Shown here: positions 1-7,743 of the stretch, piece after piece | Layout of the letters: every line of letters begins with the position of its first letter | How positions within the stretch are numbered: position 1 is the stretch's first letter | Assembly (NCBI GenBank): GCA_934408585.1 | Contig: CAKRVA010000010.1 | Coordinates: forward strand, 1 to 56,957 | Length of the DNA: 56,957 bases | DNA from: an uncultured Lachnospiraceae bacterium | GTDB lineage: Bacteria; Bacillota; Clostridia; Lachnospirales; Lachnospiraceae | Direction of reading: 5' to 3' | Translations under genes and position numbers: made by a program | The notes under the pieces: generated by a model | What the model was told of the DNA's origin: nothing | What the model saw: the letters and a program-made list of their open reading frames with translations, nothing else | The model's database searches: none

Positions 1-375
<375 letters not shown>

Positions 376-459
376 AAAGTTGTTCCTTAGCCTAAGTTAA
401 ACTTGGCTTCCGTTTCCTTCCGATTCTTTCGAATCTCTGGATTTTTGGTTTTCGTTCTT

Positions 460-506
460 CTGAAATTTCCTTTGAGTCTTATGACTCGTTTTCTGGAATT
501 TTTCAG
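460..506 (-). other. leader hairpin between tRNA-Ser and 16S rRNA
   Basis: The spacer between tRNA-Ser(GGA) and 16S holds a nested inverted repeat. An outer stem CTGAAATTTCC / GGAATTTTTCAG encloses an inner stem GAGTC-ttat-GACTC. It lies about 85 nt before the 16S gene and has no U-tract, so it is more likely an rRNA leader or processing structure than a terminator. A TTGACA-like hexamer at 527-532 has no matching -10 element. Confidence 0.45.
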
Positions 507-570
507 GGTTGCATTGCTGTTCTTTTGTCAAGGTTCTGAATCATTGTCAGGCAATCCGGAGATTACCAAA

Positions 571-659
571 CGGAGAAGGAGGGATTTGAACCCTCGCGCC
601 GCTATTAACGACCTGCACCCTTTCCAGGGGTGTCCCTTCAGCCTCTTGGGTACTTCTCC
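571..659 (-). tRNA. tRNA-Ser (anticodon GGA)
   Basis: A class II tRNA of about 89 nt. The acceptor arms GGAGAAG / CTTCTCC pair, the discriminator base is G, and a T-arm GGTTCAAATCC and a long variable arm typical of serine tRNAs are present. The anticodon loop CTGGAAA gives anticodon GGA, which reads UCC/UCU. The 3' CCA is not encoded. It lies 71 nt downstream of the second tRNA-Ser and is probably cotranscribed with it. Confidence 0.95.
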
Positions 660-730
660 AAACTAAGCCGAAATAAAATGATTATTTTATTATGGAACAC
701 ATACGTGTTCGTCGGAGAAGGTATCTCCAG

Positions 731-816
731 CGGAGAGGGTGGGATTCGAACCCACGCGCCCTTGCGGACAAACGGTTTTCAAGACCGCCTCGTTATGACC
801 ACTTCGATACCTCTCC
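731..816 (-). tRNA. tRNA-Ser (anticodon TGA)
   Basis: A class II tRNA of about 86 nt with acceptor arms GGAGAGG / CCTCTCC, discriminator G, T-arm GGTTCGAATCC and a long variable arm. The anticodon loop CTTGAAA gives TGA, reading UCA and other UCN codons. CCA is not encoded. It is the first gene after the promoter at 858-886. Confidence 0.95.
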
Positions 817-857
817 ATGTCGTTGTCACCAGTTCACTCGTAACCAGCGCAAAAATT

Positions 858-886
858 ATTCTAGCAAATCGACTAACTAATGTCAA
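858..886 (-). promoter_or_regulatory. promoter of the tRNA-Ser pair
   Basis: On the minus strand a perfect TTGACA (881-886) is followed after 17 bp by TAGAAT (858-863), about 40 bp before tRNA-Ser(TGA). It should drive both tRNAs. Whether transcription continues into the 16S gene cannot be told from sequence, but no good second promoter is seen between them. Confidence 0.75.
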
Positions 887-917
887 CAACTTTTTAAAGA
901 AAATGAAGAAAACTTTT

Positions 918-1532
918 TTACGTGATATTCTGATAGCTTCCACAGTACGGACACTTGTTGGAATATCCGCTCGCTGCCTGGAAAGAAGCCCCGCAATTCG
1001 GGCATACCTTTGCTACATATTTTATCTTTCCCGGTTCCATTGGCTTATCATCCATAAGCTCACTTTCTCCCGGCAGAACTTCATTTCTGACAGAAGATGG
1101 ATCATAACCGTATTTTCCGTTATATTCATAAATATCTATGGTCATTCCGATTGGATATTGGGAAGATCCACTTAGAAATGCAGTTGGAAGGACTGCCTCA
1201 CGTTCTACTTTCTTGTTATCAAAGTAATGAACTTTTACATTCAATGGATATCTTCCGTTTACTATATAGGAAGTATTCTCTACATAGCCATAAATTTTTG
1301 CAGCATATTTTGTTCCACGCTTCACAATTTGTTTCTTTTTATATACGCCCAATAAAGCACTGATTATAAAAACAAGTCCCAGCACAACAAAGAATAATGG
1401 TATTAATACAAAGGCCATTGCTCCGTCTGTCATGCTGCAAACATAGCCAATTATGACTGACATCACAATACCAACGCCCGCAAATGCCGAGCCCATAATC
1501 ACAAAAATTTTCTGTCCGATACTCATATTCAT
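918..1532 (-). CDS. membrane protein with C-terminal zinc ribbon (DUF3592-like)
   Basis: About 204 residues. Two hydrophobic segments near residues 10-30 and 40-60 are followed by a soluble middle part resembling DUF3592 domains (AAKIYGYVENTSY, later YPIGMTIDIYEY). The C-terminus is a zinc ribbon, CPNCGASF...CPYCGSYQN. Three close Met codons occur; the second is chosen because AGAGG lies about 6 nt upstream. It is the last gene of the run that contains tsaD and ispD. The function is unknown and probably involves a membrane-bound metal-binding protein. Confidence 0.75.
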   Translation of the reverse strand: MNMSIGQKIFVIMGSAFAGVGIVMSVIIGYVCSMTDGAMAFVLIPLFFVVLGLVFIISALLGVYKKKQIVKRGTKYAAKIYGYVENTSYIVNGRYPLNVKVHYFDNKKVEREAVLPTAFLSGSSQYPIGMTIDIYEYNGKYGYDPSSVRNEVLPGESELMDDKPMEPGKIKYVAKVCPNCGASFQAASGYSNKCPYCGSYQNIT

Positions 1533-1557
1533 CATTTTCCTCTTTCTGCCTTCTGTA

Positions 1558-2262
1558 CTACATTTTCAGAAGAAATTGCTGTGCAATCGCAAGATCTTCC
1601 GGCGTTGTAATTTTTATATTTTCATACGAACCTTCCACTAGATGCACCGGATGGTTCCAAAAATGCTCTACCACCATTGCATCATCCGTGATATGAATTC
1701 CCTGTTTTCGTAAATTTTCTTCGTTTGCAATCAGTTCCTCGTATGCCCGATGAATCAATTCATAGGAAAATACCTGCGGTGTCTGAATCGTCCAAACAAG
1801 ATTCCGGTCCGGAGTCATTGCAATATTTCCTTCTTCATCTGCAATCTTAATCGTATCCTTTGCCGGCATACCGGCAACACACGCACCGGTCTTTTTTACA
1901 TCCTGATACAGCCTCTCCAGCATTTCCCCGGAAAGCATCGGGCGTGCGCCATCATGTATAAACACAATCTCACAATCCTGCAGTTGTTCTATGCCTGCAT
2001 ACACCGAATGATATCGTTCTTTTCCACCGGCTACAATCTGATGTACTTTTGTAAAACCATATTTCTGAACGATTTCTTCGTCACAAAAGGTAATATCCTC
2101 TGCGGATGTGACAAGTATAATCTCATCCACGAAGCTATCCTGAAATGCTTTTAGCGAATAATAAAGCACCGGCTTGTCCTGAATGAGCATATACTGTTTT
2201 TTGGTTGTACTCCTCATTCGGCTTCCGCTGCCTGCCGCAAGAACGATTGCCGCAGTCTTCAT
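1558..2262 (-). CDS. ispD: 2-C-methyl-D-erythritol 4-phosphate cytidylyltransferase
   Basis: This enzyme transfers CMP from CTP to MEP in the non-mevalonate isoprenoid pathway. The N-terminus shows the nucleotidyltransferase signature LAAGSGSRMRSTTKKQ with the conserved Gly, Arg and Lys residues, followed by FIHDGARP (metal and CTP binding) and PQVFSYELI. The 234 residues from the second Met match the usual family length of about 230. That start has CAGGAG seven nt upstream. An upstream in-frame ATG at 2295 also has a fair AGGAAG site and would add 11 residues. It follows tsaD by about 50 nt on the same strand. Confidence 0.95.
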   Translation of the reverse strand: MKTAAIVLAAGSGSRMRSTTKKQYMLIQDKPVLYYSLKAFQDSFVDEIILVTSAEDITFCDEEIVQKYGFTKVHQIVAGGKERYHSVYAGIEQLQDCEIVFIHDGARPMLSGEMLERLYQDVKKTGACVAGMPAKDTIKIADEEGNIAMTPDRNLVWTIQTPQVFSYELIHRAYEELIANEENLRKQGIHITDDAMVVEHFWNHPVHLVEGSYENIKITTPEDLAIAQQFLLKM

Positions 2263-2310
2263 GCTGTTCTCCTGTGAACATTGTTCCTTTTTCATAGTTT
2301 TCTTCCTATA

Positions 2311-3336
2311 TTATATTCGTTCTCCCAGTTTCAATGATGGTACAGCGTTCAAATCGTATCCGTGACGGACACCTTTTTTGAATTCATAATATCCTGCTGC
2401 TCCAATCATTGCCGCATTATCGGTACAGTAGACCGGCGAAGGATGGTAAAACGCAATGCCCTTTTCCTTACAAGCCTGTTCAAATGCCGCCCGAAGTCCG
2501 GTATTGGACGCCACGCCTCCAGCAATGGCAAATTTCTTATAGCCATATCTGCTGACTGCGTCCATGGAGTGCTCTACCAATACATCCACAACTGCTTTCT
2601 GGAAAGATGCTGCAACATCCGGTACGCAAATTGTTTCTCCCTTCATTTCGCAGGAATTCAGATAATTCAGGACTGCCGATTTCAAGCCGCTAAAACTGAA
2701 GTCATACTCTGCATCTCCCACTTTTGCTCTCGGAAAATGAATGGCTTCCGGATTTCCTTCCTTAGATACCCGGTCAATCTTTGGTCCTCCGGGATATCCG
2801 AGTCCAATGGCACGTGCCACTTTATCAAAGGCTTCGCCCGCTGCATCGTCCCTCGTTCGTCCGATAATTTCATATTCTCCGTAATCCTTCACAACAACCA
2901 GATGCGAATGGCCACCGGAAACCACAAGGCAGACAAACGGCGGTTCCAAATCTTTGTTTTCAATATAATTTGCACTGATATGCCCTTCGATATGATGTAC
3001 TCCAACAAGTGGAATGCCGGTTGCAAAGCTGATTGCTTTTGCTGCTGAAACACCCACAAGTAAAGCCCCTACCAATCCGGGGCCGTATGTAACTGCAATT
3101 GCATCCATATCGTTTAGTTTTTTACCGCTATCAAGAAGTGCCTGTTCAATAACCTGATTGATTTTTTCAATGTGTTTTCTGGAAGCAATCTCCGGAACAA
3201 CACCACCATATTCTGTGTGAAGTGCAATTTGTGAATAAATCACATTGGACAAAACCTCCCGTCCATTCTTCACCACTGCTGCCGCTGTTTCATCACAGGA
3301 GCTCTCTATTGCCAGGATACAAATATCGTCTTTCAC
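2311..3336 (-). CDS. tsaD: tRNA N6-adenosine threonylcarbamoyltransferase
   Basis: The catalytic subunit that moves the threonylcarbamoyl group onto A37 of ANN-decoding tRNAs (t6A). The Kae1/Qri7 motifs are clear: ILAIESSCDETAAAVV at the N-terminus, the metal-binding HIEGH (HxxxH), SGGHSHLVVV, and AGGVASN near the C-terminus. The GTG at 3336 is chosen over an upstream ATG because GGAGG sits about 10 nt before it and family proteins begin just before ILAIESSCD. The stop of the upstream gene overlaps this start as GTGA, which suggests translational coupling. Confidence 0.95.
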   Translation of the reverse strand: MKDDICILAIESSCDETAAAVVKNGREVLSNVIYSQIALHTEYGGVVPEIASRKHIEKINQVIEQALLDSGKKLNDMDAIAVTYGPGLVGALLVGVSAAKAISFATGIPLVGVHHIEGHISANYIENKDLEPPFVCLVVSGGHSHLVVVKDYGEYEIIGRTRDDAAGEAFDKVARAIGLGYPGGPKIDRVSKEGNPEAIHFPRAKVGDAEYDFSFSGLKSAVLNYLNSCEMKGETICVPDVAASFQKAVVDVLVEHSMDAVSRYGYKKFAIAGGVASNTGLRAAFEQACKEKGIAFYHPSPVYCTDNAAMIGAAGYYEFKKGVRHGYDLNAVPSLKLGERI

Positions 3337-3923
3337 TGTTCGTTTTCCTCCAGCCTTTTCCAACCATATATTTTCCAATGTCCCGCGGAATCCTTCCGCA
3401 AAACAAATACCTCTTTGCACAATCCAACTTCTTTTCCACTACGAAGTGTAAAGGTACCATTCAATCTTGCCCACTGATAGCCATCCTGCTCGAAATAGAA
3501 CACATCCGTACTGGAAGCAACGCTATAACTGGATACGGTCATATTCTGTTCCTTCATATTATTAATATCCCATTTTAAATTATTGAGATACTGTTCCTGC
3601 GTACTATTTGCAACAAGCTCATCATCATAAAGCTTTTGTATCTGTAATGCAAGTTTTTCAAACTCTTCGTCGGTATATTCTTCACTGTAAAAGCATACCG
3701 TAATATCACTGTAATATTTCAACACCTCGCGTGGACTCGGCGGATAGTCTTCCGTCAAATCACGTAATAACACATTCTGAACTGCTGAAATGGATGTTGT
3801 CGTTTCTTCACTGGGGGTGTCCGCTTTTCGATTGGACAGATAAAAATAATATCCCAGGACAAGCGCAACCAATATTACACCAATAACGATTCCCTGAACG
3901 GTACTTTTATTTTTTCCTGTCAT
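3333..3923 (-). CDS. single-pass membrane protein of unknown function upstream of tsaD
   Basis: 196 residues. A short basic N-terminus precedes one transmembrane helix at about residues 11-30 (IVIGVILVALVLGYYFYL), then a Ser/Thr-rich linker and an extracytoplasmic alpha/beta domain with a tyrosine-rich stretch. The arrangement resembles a Lachnospiraceae DUF (DUF6715-like, from memory). The stop codon overlaps the tsaD start, so the two are probably translated together. No catalytic motif is visible. Confidence 0.75.
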   Translation of the reverse strand: MTGKNKSTVQGIVIGVILVALVLGYYFYLSNRKADTPSEETTTSISAVQNVLLRDLTEDYPPSPREVLKYYSDITVCFYSEEYTDEEFEKLALQIQKLYDDELVANSTQEQYLNNLKWDINNMKEQNMTVSSYSVASSTDVFYFEQDGYQWARLNGTFTLRSGKEVGLCKEVFVLRKDSAGHWKIYGWKRLEENEQ

Positions 3924-3963
3924 GGCGTTCCCCTTTCTCCTAAAAATAGGTGTTTCTACTTAT

Positions 3964-3991
3964 ATTATACATAATCGTATTTTGATGTCTA
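3964..3991 (-). promoter_or_regulatory. likely promoter for the DUF-tsaD-ispD run
   Basis: The minus strand reads TAGACA (3986-3991), 16 bp, TATAAT (3964-3969), about 40 nt before the start at 3923, which itself has an AGGAGAAAGGGG ribosome site. The position just after the rnz stop fits a separate transcript for the genes from 3923 down to 918. Confidence 0.55.
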
Positions 3992-3992
3992 T

Positions 3993-4901
3993 CTAATCCT
4001 CAAATAATAATTCTATGGTTTTTCCGTCTTTACAGACCTCGGTACGCTCAAAAATTTTCCGAACTGCCGGAAGATATTCCTCGGGATGATTCAGTGACGG
4101 ACTGTAATGCGTCAGCCACATCTGCTGCACCTGTGCACGTTTTGCAAGTTCTGCGGCTTCATAGAATGTCATATGCTTGTTTTCTTTTGCTTTTGCCTTC
4201 TTGTCCGGCTCTCCATACATTCCTTCACAGATAAACAGGTCTGCCTCTCTGGCATGCTCCACGATACTTTCTGTCGGTCTGGTGTCGGTACAATAAGTCA
4301 CTCGTAATCCTTTTCTCGGAGCACCAAGAACCATTTCCGGCACATATGTCATTTTATCTGTTTTTATCGTTTCCCCTTTTTGTAAGCGGTTCCAATAGCA
4401 TTTTTCAATTCCAAGGCTGACAGCCTTGTCCACGTCAAATTTACCAATTCGGTCAATCACAATACTATATCCATAGCAGGGAACGTTATGGTTTACCCGG
4501 AAAGCTTCAATCCGGAACCCATCCATATGTATGATATGCTCTTTTTCTCCAAGCTCCAGACAGTCAATCGCAAACGGTAATTCCGGTGCAATGATACGCA
4601 GTGATGCAACCACCTTGGATAATCCTTTGGGTCCCACCAAAAGAAGCGGCTCTGTCCGCTCTGCATTTCCCATCGTGAGAAGCATTCCCGGCAGTCCGCT
4701 GATATGGTCTGCATGAAAGTGGGTAAAACAAATCACATCAATCGGTTTGGGACTCCATCCCTTTTCCTTCATTGCAATCTGTGTTCCTTCCCCACAATCC
4801 ACCAATATACTTGTACCATTGTATCTGGCCATCATGGATGTAAGCCAACGATAGGGAAGCGGCATCATACCTCCGGTTCCCAGTAAGCATATATCCAGCA
4901 T
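3993..4901 (-). CDS. rnz: ribonuclease Z
   Basis: 302 residues, the usual length of the short tRNase Z, which trims 3' trailers from CCA-less tRNA precursors. That fits the CCA-less tRNA-Ser genes at the window start. The metallo-beta-lactamase motif HFHADHISGLPG is present, with GEGTQ before it, CTDTRP (the metal-ligand Asp region), and a late AxxTH-like HYSPSLNH motif. The exosite loop region around residues 150-185 is present. Confidence 0.95.
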   Translation of the reverse strand: MLDICLLGTGGMMPLPYRWLTSMMARYNGTSILVDCGEGTQIAMKEKGWSPKPIDVICFTHFHADHISGLPGMLLTMGNAERTEPLLLVGPKGLSKVVASLRIIAPELPFAIDCLELGEKEHIIHMDGFRIEAFRVNHNVPCYGYSIVIDRIGKFDVDKAVSLGIEKCYWNRLQKGETIKTDKMTYVPEMVLGAPRKGLRVTYCTDTRPTESIVEHAREADLFICEGMYGEPDKKAKAKENKHMTFYEAAELAKRAQVQQMWLTHYSPSLNHPEEYLPAVRKIFERTEVCKDGKTIELLFED

Positions 4902-4938
4902 ACTTAAATAACCTTTGCCTTTCTGATTCCCTGAAAAG

Positions 4939-5187
4939 TCAAAGAAGTTCCTGAACCTCCTCTTCTTTTACAGGTATTGCAAATTCTGCAATCATTTTAT
5001 CATAACACTCCTCACACAAATCAAAAGAATGTCTGATACCATCTTTTTTACTGAAATATCCAAATTTTTGATTTCCCTCAAAAACTCCTTCTGCAAGAAT
5101 TCCGTTTTTGACAGATAATTTTTTTTGACATTTATTACATATTACCGAAACAAGCTCTTTTTCTGAATCGTCCATATATATCCGCAT
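4939..5187 (-). CDS. small zinc-ribbon protein
   Basis: 82 residues from MRIYMDDSEKE, chosen because a strong AAGGAGG lies 9 nt upstream; an upstream ATG would add 11 residues without a site. Two cysteine pairs, CNKCQKK near the start and CEECYDK near the end, frame a beta-rich middle that resembles small rubredoxin-like or treble-clef proteins. It sits between rimI and rnz on the same strand. The function is unknown. Confidence 0.75.
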   Translation of the reverse strand: MRIYMDDSEKELVSVICNKCQKKLSVKNGILAEGVFEGNQKFGYFSKKDGIRHSFDLCEECYDKMIAEFAIPVKEEEVQELL

Positions 5188-5262
5188 TTTGTCAGCCTCC
5201 TTATAGCTACTATTATACATGAACTCTGCGAATGAACCAGTGGTAAATCTTCCATGCTTTGT

Positions 5263-5697
5263 CTATCTTTTCCACATAATCAAAGCATCTTCTTTGGGTT
5301 TTTCATAAAATCCGGGACGAATTCCCTCTCCTTTAAATCCAAGTTCTTCATAAAGGTGTATTGCGGCTTTATTACTGACCCGGACTTCCAGGGTACAGTC
5401 TTTGATTCCCTGGGAAGGAGCAAGCTCCAGCATATATTTCATCATTTTTTTTGCAATGCCACGTCTGCGGTAGGGGGCATCTCCCACAACATTGGTAATT
5501 TCGCCATCCCCTGCCATATTGCGTATTCCACAACAACCAAGAAGAACACCGTCCTCCTCTGCCACATAATAATAAGCATAATCCGCTTCTACCATATCCA
5601 GAAAATCTTCTGTTTTCCATGGCATGGAAAATGTTCTGCTTTCTATTTCGCTTACAATCGCTGCATCTTCTTTTCTTAACGGGCGTATTTCAACCAT
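5263..5697 (-). CDS. rimI: ribosomal protein S18-alanine N-acetyltransferase
   Basis: 144 residues of the GNAT fold. It carries the RimI-type N-terminus (VEIRPLRKEDA), the acetyl-CoA loop RRRGIAKKMM and the C-terminal VRVSNKAAIHLYEELGF. RimI acetylates the N-terminal Ala of S18 and possibly other proteins. The start at 5697 has CAGGAG nine nt upstream, inside the last codons of tsaB, and lies 4 nt after the tsaB stop. The tsaE-tsaB-rimI order is a widespread Firmicute operon and supports the call. Confidence 0.92.
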   Translation of the reverse strand: MVEIRPLRKEDAAIVSEIESRTFSMPWKTEDFLDMVEADYAYYYVAEEDGVLLGCCGIRNMAGDGEITNVVGDAPYRRRGIAKKMMKYMLELAPSQGIKDCTLEVRVSNKAAIHLYEELGFKGEGIRPGFYEKPKEDALIMWKR

Positions 5698-5701
5698 AAT
5701 T

Positions 5702-6451
5702 TTACTCCTGCGGTTTCTGCAGTTTCTCCGCTTTTTCCCTTTCTGCCTGGGATAATCGCAGATATTCCGGGACATGTGCTGCTGCCGGAACTGCTTTTCC
5801 CTCTTTCAGATATCGGAATGCCAGCATTGCAAAAGCGGCTGCGCGCTGCCGGTTCATATGTGCCGGTGCAAATCCATACGGAACTTTCATCAGACTCTTT
5901 AACTGTTCGCGGAATACCGGAACGCCATCACCTAAAAATATGATTTCGCCGTTTAATTCATTACATTTTTCTGCGAGTTCTTCTATGGATAATGCACACT
6001 GTGGAAGAATTGTATGTAATTCGTACTGAACGCTTTCTTCTGTTTCCTCCACATCAGAATTCCGCAGAAAATCATAGATTCCGGTATAAACCTGATTTCT
6101 TCTTGCATCCATAATCGGACAAATCATACGGTCGGAACCATACAGATTGCATGCCATACCATCCAGAGTAGGAATTTCCACAATCGGAATATCAAGTGCC
6201 AGTCCCAATCCCTTCGCAGTTGCCGAACCAATTCTTAATCCGGTAAATGAACCCGGTCCTTTTGCTATTGCAATCGCATCTATCGTAGATAAATCCAGGT
6301 CCACCATTTGCTTTATTTCATCCAGCATCGGTAAAAGTGTCTGGGAATGTGTTTTTTTGTATTGAACATTATATTCTGCAATCACTGCATCGTCTTCCAC
6401 AATGGCAACCGATGCCACCAGTCCTGAGCTGTCAATCGCAATAATTTTCAT
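5702..6451 (-). CDS. tsaB: tRNA t6A biosynthesis protein TsaB
   Basis: 249 residues of the ASKHA fold. MKIIAIDSSGLVASVAI is followed by HSQTLLPMLDEI and GPGSFTGLRIG, the classic TsaB signature, and PIMDARRNQVY. TsaB is the inactive TsaD paralogue that scaffolds TsaD and TsaE for threonylcarbamoyl transfer. It is followed immediately by rimI. Confidence 0.95.
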   Translation of the reverse strand: MKIIAIDSSGLVASVAIVEDDAVIAEYNVQYKKTHSQTLLPMLDEIKQMVDLDLSTIDAIAIAKGPGSFTGLRIGSATAKGLGLALDIPIVEIPTLDGMACNLYGSDRMICPIMDARRNQVYTGIYDFLRNSDVEETEESVQYELHTILPQCALSIEELAEKCNELNGEIIFLGDGVPVFREQLKSLMKVPYGFAPAHMNRQRAAAFAMLAFRYLKEGKAVPAAAHVPEYLRLSQAEREKAEKLQKPQE

Positions 6452-6483
6452 AGTATCCTTTCCATATCTGTTTTTAAGATATG

Positions 6484-6921
6484 CTATTCTTTTTCACAAA
6501 TTGTTATTTTTCGATAATCAAAACCTTTTTCCGGATTTTTTTCGATGGTAATTTCCGTATAATGCTCCGGCAGAATTTCTTCTATGAGATTTGCCCACTC
6601 AATCAGGCAGACACCATCTCCCCAGAAATAATCTTCATAACCGATTTCGTCCATTTCGGAAATATCTCCAATCCGATAAACATCAAAATGATAAAACGGC
6701 AGCCTTCCACCTTCATAAATCTGAATAATTGTAAAGGTCGGACTGTTTACGGGCTCGGTAATTCCAAGTCCTTCAGCAAGTCCCTGACTGAAGACGGTTT
6801 TTCCGACACCAAGATCACCCACAAGTGTCAATACGCTTCCGGGTAAAAGCTGCTCTCCAATTTTCTTTCCCAAATCATACGTTTCCTGTGCGGAATACGT
6901 TTCTATTATCTGATTATCCAC
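6484..6921 (-). CDS. tsaE: tRNA t6A biosynthesis ATPase TsaE
   Basis: 145 residues with the P-loop GDLGVGKTVFSQG, the NSPTFTIIQIY motif and LIEWANLI (YjeE family). It drives ATP-dependent resetting of the TsaBD complex. It starts with GTG, preceded at 9 nt by AAGGTG, and overlaps the upstream YcxB-like stop by 8 bp. Confidence 0.95.
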   Translation of the reverse strand: MDNQIIETYSAQETYDLGKKIGEQLLPGSVLTLVGDLGVGKTVFSQGLAEGLGITEPVNSPTFTIIQIYEGGRLPFYHFDVYRIGDISEMDEIGYEDYFWGDGVCLIEWANLIEEILPEHYTEITIEKNPEKGFDYRKITICEKE

Positions 6922-7399
6922 GGATTTTCACCTTCTTTGGTGGCATATGCGTTGATAACACTTCAATCAATGCCGGAATATGTTCTCCCAAATCCTTCTT
7001 TGGAAAAATCGAAGCATTTACCGGAGAGGTATATAAAATAATACTTCTCTGTGTAGATACTGCCTTATACATCTGCTCCCAGGGAACAGTTTCACTCTGT
7101 TCGTTCTGTGAAATGGTCATCCCTTCATCGTTCAGCACATAATGAATTGGCTCTTTAAATGCCGGATTCGCCAGGAACTGTTTCTTGGAACGTAAAAACA
7201 GGGTCCAGGGAAGATAAAGCAGAATCACAAGTCCTGCAATCAGATACAGGATTTTGCCACCCATAAAATACCATACGACAAACAATGCACCTACAATCGT
7301 TCCTATGGCACCGCTTAAACTTGTATAAGTATGATATAGCAGGTAATCGTATAAAATCTGTGGGGTCATTTTTACATCAAATGAAACTTCCATCTGCAT
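6914..7399 (-). CDS. YcxB-like membrane protein
   Basis: 161 residues. The N-terminal segment VSFDVKMTPQILYDYLLYH is followed by two transmembrane helices at roughly residues 30-75 and a cytoplasmic YcxB-like domain (EGMTISQNEQSETVPWEQMYKA split by short turns, then FPKKDL). It is the first gene of the tsaE-tsaB-rimI run and has AGAGGATG upstream. YcxB proteins have no firm function. Confidence 0.8.
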   Translation of the reverse strand: MQMEVSFDVKMTPQILYDYLLYHTYTSLSGAIGTIVGALFVVWYFMGGKILYLIAGLVILLYLPWTLFLRSKKQFLANPAFKEPIHYVLNDEGMTISQNEQSETVPWEQMYKAVSTQRSIILYTSPVNASIFPKKDLGEHIPALIEVLSTHMPPKKVKIRG

Positions 7400-7422
7400 C
7401 CTCTTATTCAGAATTTAATTGA

Positions 7423-7632
7423 GGCAGTTGCGAAACTCAGAGCACTGTGGGAATATGCGGTAATCTTTCTTCTCAAGCCCATATGCCAGACACTTCAATG
7501 AGCCTCAGAAATAAAAAACGTGTTCAGCAAAGGCTTCCACGTTTTTATGAGTCTCATTTCCGTGGCATATGAAGGCTTTTCGCAAAAAGATTACCTGCAT
7601 ATTCCAAAAAGTATTTGAGTTTCGCAAACGCC
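7423..7632. mobile_element. 210-bp MITE-like long palindrome
   Basis: The ends are inverted repeats, GGCAGTTGCGAAACTCA at 7423-7439 and the complement of GGCGTTTGCGAAACTCA at 7616-7632. Pairing continues almost to the middle: GGAATATGC-GGTAATCTTT, AGCC..CATATGCCA and TGAG..CTCA..AAAACGTG each have a partner in the other arm. No ORF is present. The ends resemble those of IS1182-like elements as I remember them. Flanks are AT-rich and themselves nearly palindromic (GAATTTAATT / AATTTTAATTC), a common target type. A structured RNA is the alternative reading. Confidence 0.65.
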
Positions 7633-7668
7633 TAAAATTTTAATTCGTAATACTTTTTCTACAAGCTG

Positions 7669-7696
7669 AAAGCACCTGCGAAAAGCAGGTGCTTTT
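7669..7696 (-). terminator. terminator of the efflux operon
   Basis: A perfect 11-bp stem AAAGCACCTGC / GCAGGTGCTTT with a 5-nt loop lies 47 nt after the permease stop at 7744. The U-run is short on both strands (TTTC on minus, TTTTA on plus), so it may also stop transcription from the other side. Confidence 0.65.
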
Positions 7697-7743
7697 ACAT
7701 CGATACTATTATACTAAAAATATAGCTTCCTGCAAAGGGAAAT

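Noticed and set aside
527..532. TTGACA as a separate 16S promoter
   Set aside because: No -10 element lies 15-19 bp downstream on the minus strand.
3337..3420. N-terminal extension of TsaD
   Set aside because: The extra 28 residues overlap the upstream gene, lack a ribosome site and are not part of the family; the GTG at 3336 has GGAGG.
7423..7632. Retron or DGR-type non-coding RNA
   Set aside because: No reverse transcriptase gene is nearby, and the terminal repeats look transposon-like.
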